A DNA stretch of 64,000 nt, from assembly GCF_003231285.1 (NCBI RefSeq), contig NZ_QKNS01000004.1, forward strand, positions 62,001 to 126,000, written 5' to 3'. A program made the translations under genes and the position numbers. Below, piece after piece: positions 62,215 to 64,000 of the stretch. How positions within the stretch are numbered: the stretch's first letter is position 1; every line of letters starts with the position of its first letter. The notes below the pieces were generated by a model that saw only the letters and a list, made by a program, of their open reading frames with translations, made no database searches and was not told the DNA's origin. This DNA comes from Hymenobacter sediminis (GTDB lineage: Bacteria > Bacteroidota > Bacteroidia > Cytophagales > Hymenobacteraceae).

Positions 62215-63447
62215 CTATTGCAATAACCGCTTGTATTCCCCCACGTAGCGCCCGATAGCAGTTTGCAAATCGTAGTACTCCTGAGCTTTTTGGCGCAGGT
62301 GGTGTCCATCTTTCTGCAGCAGCTCAGGAATGGTGCGGGCGGCGGCCTCGTAGCCCGTGGGCTCCAGCCGGGATACTACCGTGCCACCGTCCGTTTGCCG
62401 AATGATATCCGCTACGTCCCCTACCCCATCATTGCAGATCACAGGTAGGCCCATGGCGAGAATCTCACCGAGCTTGGTGGGCGAGCTGGCTTTCTTGGAG
62501 TAGCTTTGCTTGATAAAAAACAGATTCAGATCCGACGCCGCCACTAAGCCGGGTACTTCCTTCCGGGTAGCAGGACGCACCAGGAAATCGGTGAGATCCA
62601 GCCCGGGCACTTTCCGGGCCGCCTCCAGCACCATTTCCGGCGGCTCCTGGGTTACGAACAGCATCTTGGCACCTGGGTAGTGCTGTTTGATAACGGCAAA
62701 CTGCGCCAGCATTTCATCCAGCAGGTACCAAGCCCCAATAGAGCCCAGGTAGCTAACTACCAAAGCTTTTTCATCGTAGCCGAGCTGTCTACGGGCTGTC
62801 TGCCGGTCCTGCGGGGTCAGCAAGGGAAACACCGAGAAATCGGCGCTGCACGGAATGACCGTAATAGGCGTACCCGGGTAGGCCGGCCAGGTCTGCATTT
62901 CTCCCTTGCCATTTTCCGTGAGGCTGATGATGCCATCGGCAGCGGCAATAAACTCGGTTTCCTTGCGCTTATAGGTGCGATAGGCCCGTCGGTAGATGGG
63001 ATTCTGCAGATTCCACATGCCGCCTTCCACCCGCTCATCTACCCAGAAGCCGCGCATATCAAACAGGAACTTCACCCCATATTTGCGCTTGAGCAGCAGC
63101 CCTACCTCAGCACTTACGTAGCTACGGCAGTGGGTCATATCAAAGCCTAGCTCTTGGTGCAGGGCCAGCGCTTTTTGCCGCAGTTGATACCGGTCGTAGA
63201 ACTTGGCCAACACCGGGGGCTTGCGGGTGAAAAAAATATGCTCCCACCGTATTCCAGCCGGTTCAATAATGGCCCGGATGGTTTTCTCGTGCTGGGCAAA
63301 CCGCTCCCTTTTTTCCGTTGACAGTAACGTGATACGGTAGCCCTGCTGGGCCAGCCCCACCAGGTAGGGCAACACCTGCGACTGTCCCAGGGGATCAGTC
63401 ATGCCGTCGTAGGAAATAAACAGAACGCGGGGCGCGGATGAACTCAT
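62215..63447 (-). CDS. GT4 glycosyltransferase
   Basis: A 410-residue GT-B enzyme. VLFISYDGMTDPLGQSQVLP starts the acceptor domain; DMRGFWVDERVEGGMW and VVSYLGSIGAWYLLDEML follow; PTKLGEILAMGLPVICND is the donor-binding EX7E-like area. Probably builds the same surface polysaccharide as its neighbours. Lies 19 bp downstream of the asparagine synthase, probably co-transcribed. Confidence 0.89.
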   Translation of the reverse strand: MSSSAPRVLFISYDGMTDPLGQSQVLPYLVGLAQQGYRITLLSTEKRERFAQHEKTIRAIIEPAGIRWEHIFFTRKPPVLAKFYDRYQLRQKALALHQELGFDMTHCRSYVSAEVGLLLKRKYGVKFLFDMRGFWVDERVEGGMWNLQNPIYRRAYRTYKRKETEFIAAADGIISLTENGKGEMQTWPAYPGTPITVIPCSADFSVFPLLTPQDRQTARRQLGYDEKALVVSYLGSIGAWYLLDEMLAQFAVIKQHYPGAKMLFVTQEPPEMVLEAARKVPGLDLTDFLVRPATRKEVPGLVAASDLNLFFIKQSYSKKASSPTKLGEILAMGLPVICNDGVGDVADIIRQTDGGTVVSRLEPTGYEAAARTIPELLQKDGHHLRQKAQEYYDLQTAIGRYVGEYKRLLQ

Positions 63448-63466
63448 GCCGGTAAAATAAAAAACG

Positions 63467-64000
63467 TTAGGCCGCTAACTGATGGGTAGTAGCCCACTGG
63501 TGCAGCACAATTAATAGCCACACACGATTGTACAAATGGTCCTCGCCGGCTTCAAACCGCCGTACCAGCTCTTTCACTACCTCCGGGCGTACAAAGCCAA
63601 CCTGCTCTAGCACCTGAGGCTTGAGGTACTCGTCAATGAGGTAGTGCAGGTCCTTCTTCAGCCACGTACCCAGCGGAATGGAGAAGCCCCACTTGGGCCG
63701 GTCGAAGATGTGCGCCGGTACGTAGTCATAAAGCACCTGCTTAAGTAGATATTTGCTCACACCATCCTTCACTTTGAGGGCCGGGTCGAGGTTGAGGGCA
63801 AACTCGGCAATGCGGTAATCCAGCAGCGGCCCTCGGGTTTCCAGGGAGTAGCGCATGGAAGCGCGGTCTACTTTCACCAGCAGGTCATCCTGCAGGTAGT
63901 ACTGCATGTCGAAAATAGCCTGCTGCTCGGCCGGGGTAAGCGTGCGGGGGGCGGGCCACTGCTCAGGCAGGGCCGGCAGGCTGTTAAGGCCGGGCTTCAG
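63467..64000 (-). CDS. asnB: Asparagine synthase (glutamine-hydrolysing), C-terminal part, cut by the right edge
   Basis: The last ~177 residues of an AsnB-like protein; the frame stays open to the window edge. DDLLVKVDRASMRYSLETRG is the synthetase-domain motif (DRxSMxxSLExRxPxLD), followed by LDYRIAEFAL, KYLLKQVLYDYVP and RPKWGFSIPLGTWL. In glycan loci such proteins amidate sugars or precursors as often as they make asparagine. The N-terminal glutaminase part is outside the window. Confidence 0.9.
   Translation of the reverse strand: MKPGLNSLPALPEQWPAPRTLTPAEQQAIFDMQYYLQDDLLVKVDRASMRYSLETRGPLLDYRIAEFALNLDPALKVKDGVSKYLLKQVLYDYVPAHIFDRPKWGFSIPLGTWLKKDLHYLIDEYLKPQVLEQVGFVRPEVVKELVRRFEAGEDHLYNRVWLLIVLHQWATTHQLAA

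Noticed and set aside
1..64000. CRISPR arrays, tRNA or rRNA genes, prophage or insertion sequences
   Set aside because: No regularly spaced repeats, cloverleaf-like segments, integrase or transposase genes were seen.

Overview
The window looks like a chromosomal segment from a high-GC Bacteroidota, most probably Hymenobacter or a close Cytophagales relative. The evidence is the gene families (PorD/DUF4835 of the type IX secretion system, a short omega-like RpoZ, OstA-like LptA, BshA for bacillithiol, Bacteroidota-type FabI and MutL) and several start-proximal promoters with the Bacteroidota -7 element TAnnTTTG. I see no rRNA, tRNA, CRISPR array, prophage or insertion sequence. Most genes are housekeeping or ordinary accessory genes, and many intergenic gaps hold perfect inverted repeats.

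Layout. 1-12.4 kb is accessory: a truncated AraC regulator divergent from a progesterone-5-beta-reductase-like (PRISE) reductase, exported proteins (phytase-like beta-propeller, alpha/beta hydrolase, M1-like metalloprotease, lipoprotein), a TerB-like protein, a STAS-like protein, a tandem pair of secreted pectin methylesterases, a CYP152-type P450 peroxygenase and an AT-richer DUF3885 gene. 12.4-20.7 kb is a leftward housekeeping run: fabI, recN, porD, coaB and coaC as two separate genes, rpoZ, bamD and an OstA-like LPS-transport protein. 20.9-24.1 kb reads rightward: tilS, mdh and a macro-domain gene. 24.2-28.2 kb reads leftward: two rhomboid proteases and mutL. 28.5-32.9 kb reads rightward: a 983-residue GH3 glycosidase/beta-lactamase-fold fusion and bshA.

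33-44.2 kb is mixed: a nucleotidase, an IscA-type Fe-S carrier, a secreted penicillin-acylase-family Ntn hydrolase, an AT-richer orphan, a DUF1080 protein, a previously hidden GH97 pseudogene, an exported class II cyclic-nucleotide phosphodiesterase, a GNAT protein, glpD and a ChaN-type protein. 44.3-47.9 kb holds a NatAB-like ABC exporter and an ECF sigma factor translationally coupled to a four-helix membrane protein. 48.2-55 kb is the dnaJ/grpE pair, obgE, adk, hpt and a membrane pyrophosphatase. 55.2-64 kb goes from an M42 peptidase and a TPR protein into a surface-polysaccharide locus: polytopic membrane protein, three glycosyltransferases, a WecE-type sugar aminotransferase and a truncated asparagine synthase at the right edge.

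I did not find a convincing undescribed multi-gene system. The most interesting observations are the GH97 remnant (both gene ends fused after an internal deletion), the split CoaB/CoaC, the P450 whose active-site glutamine predicts hydroxylation, MutL with eroded endonuclease motifs, several families of intergenic inverted repeats, and an apparently over-used CCTACCC word that seems to force rare codons.
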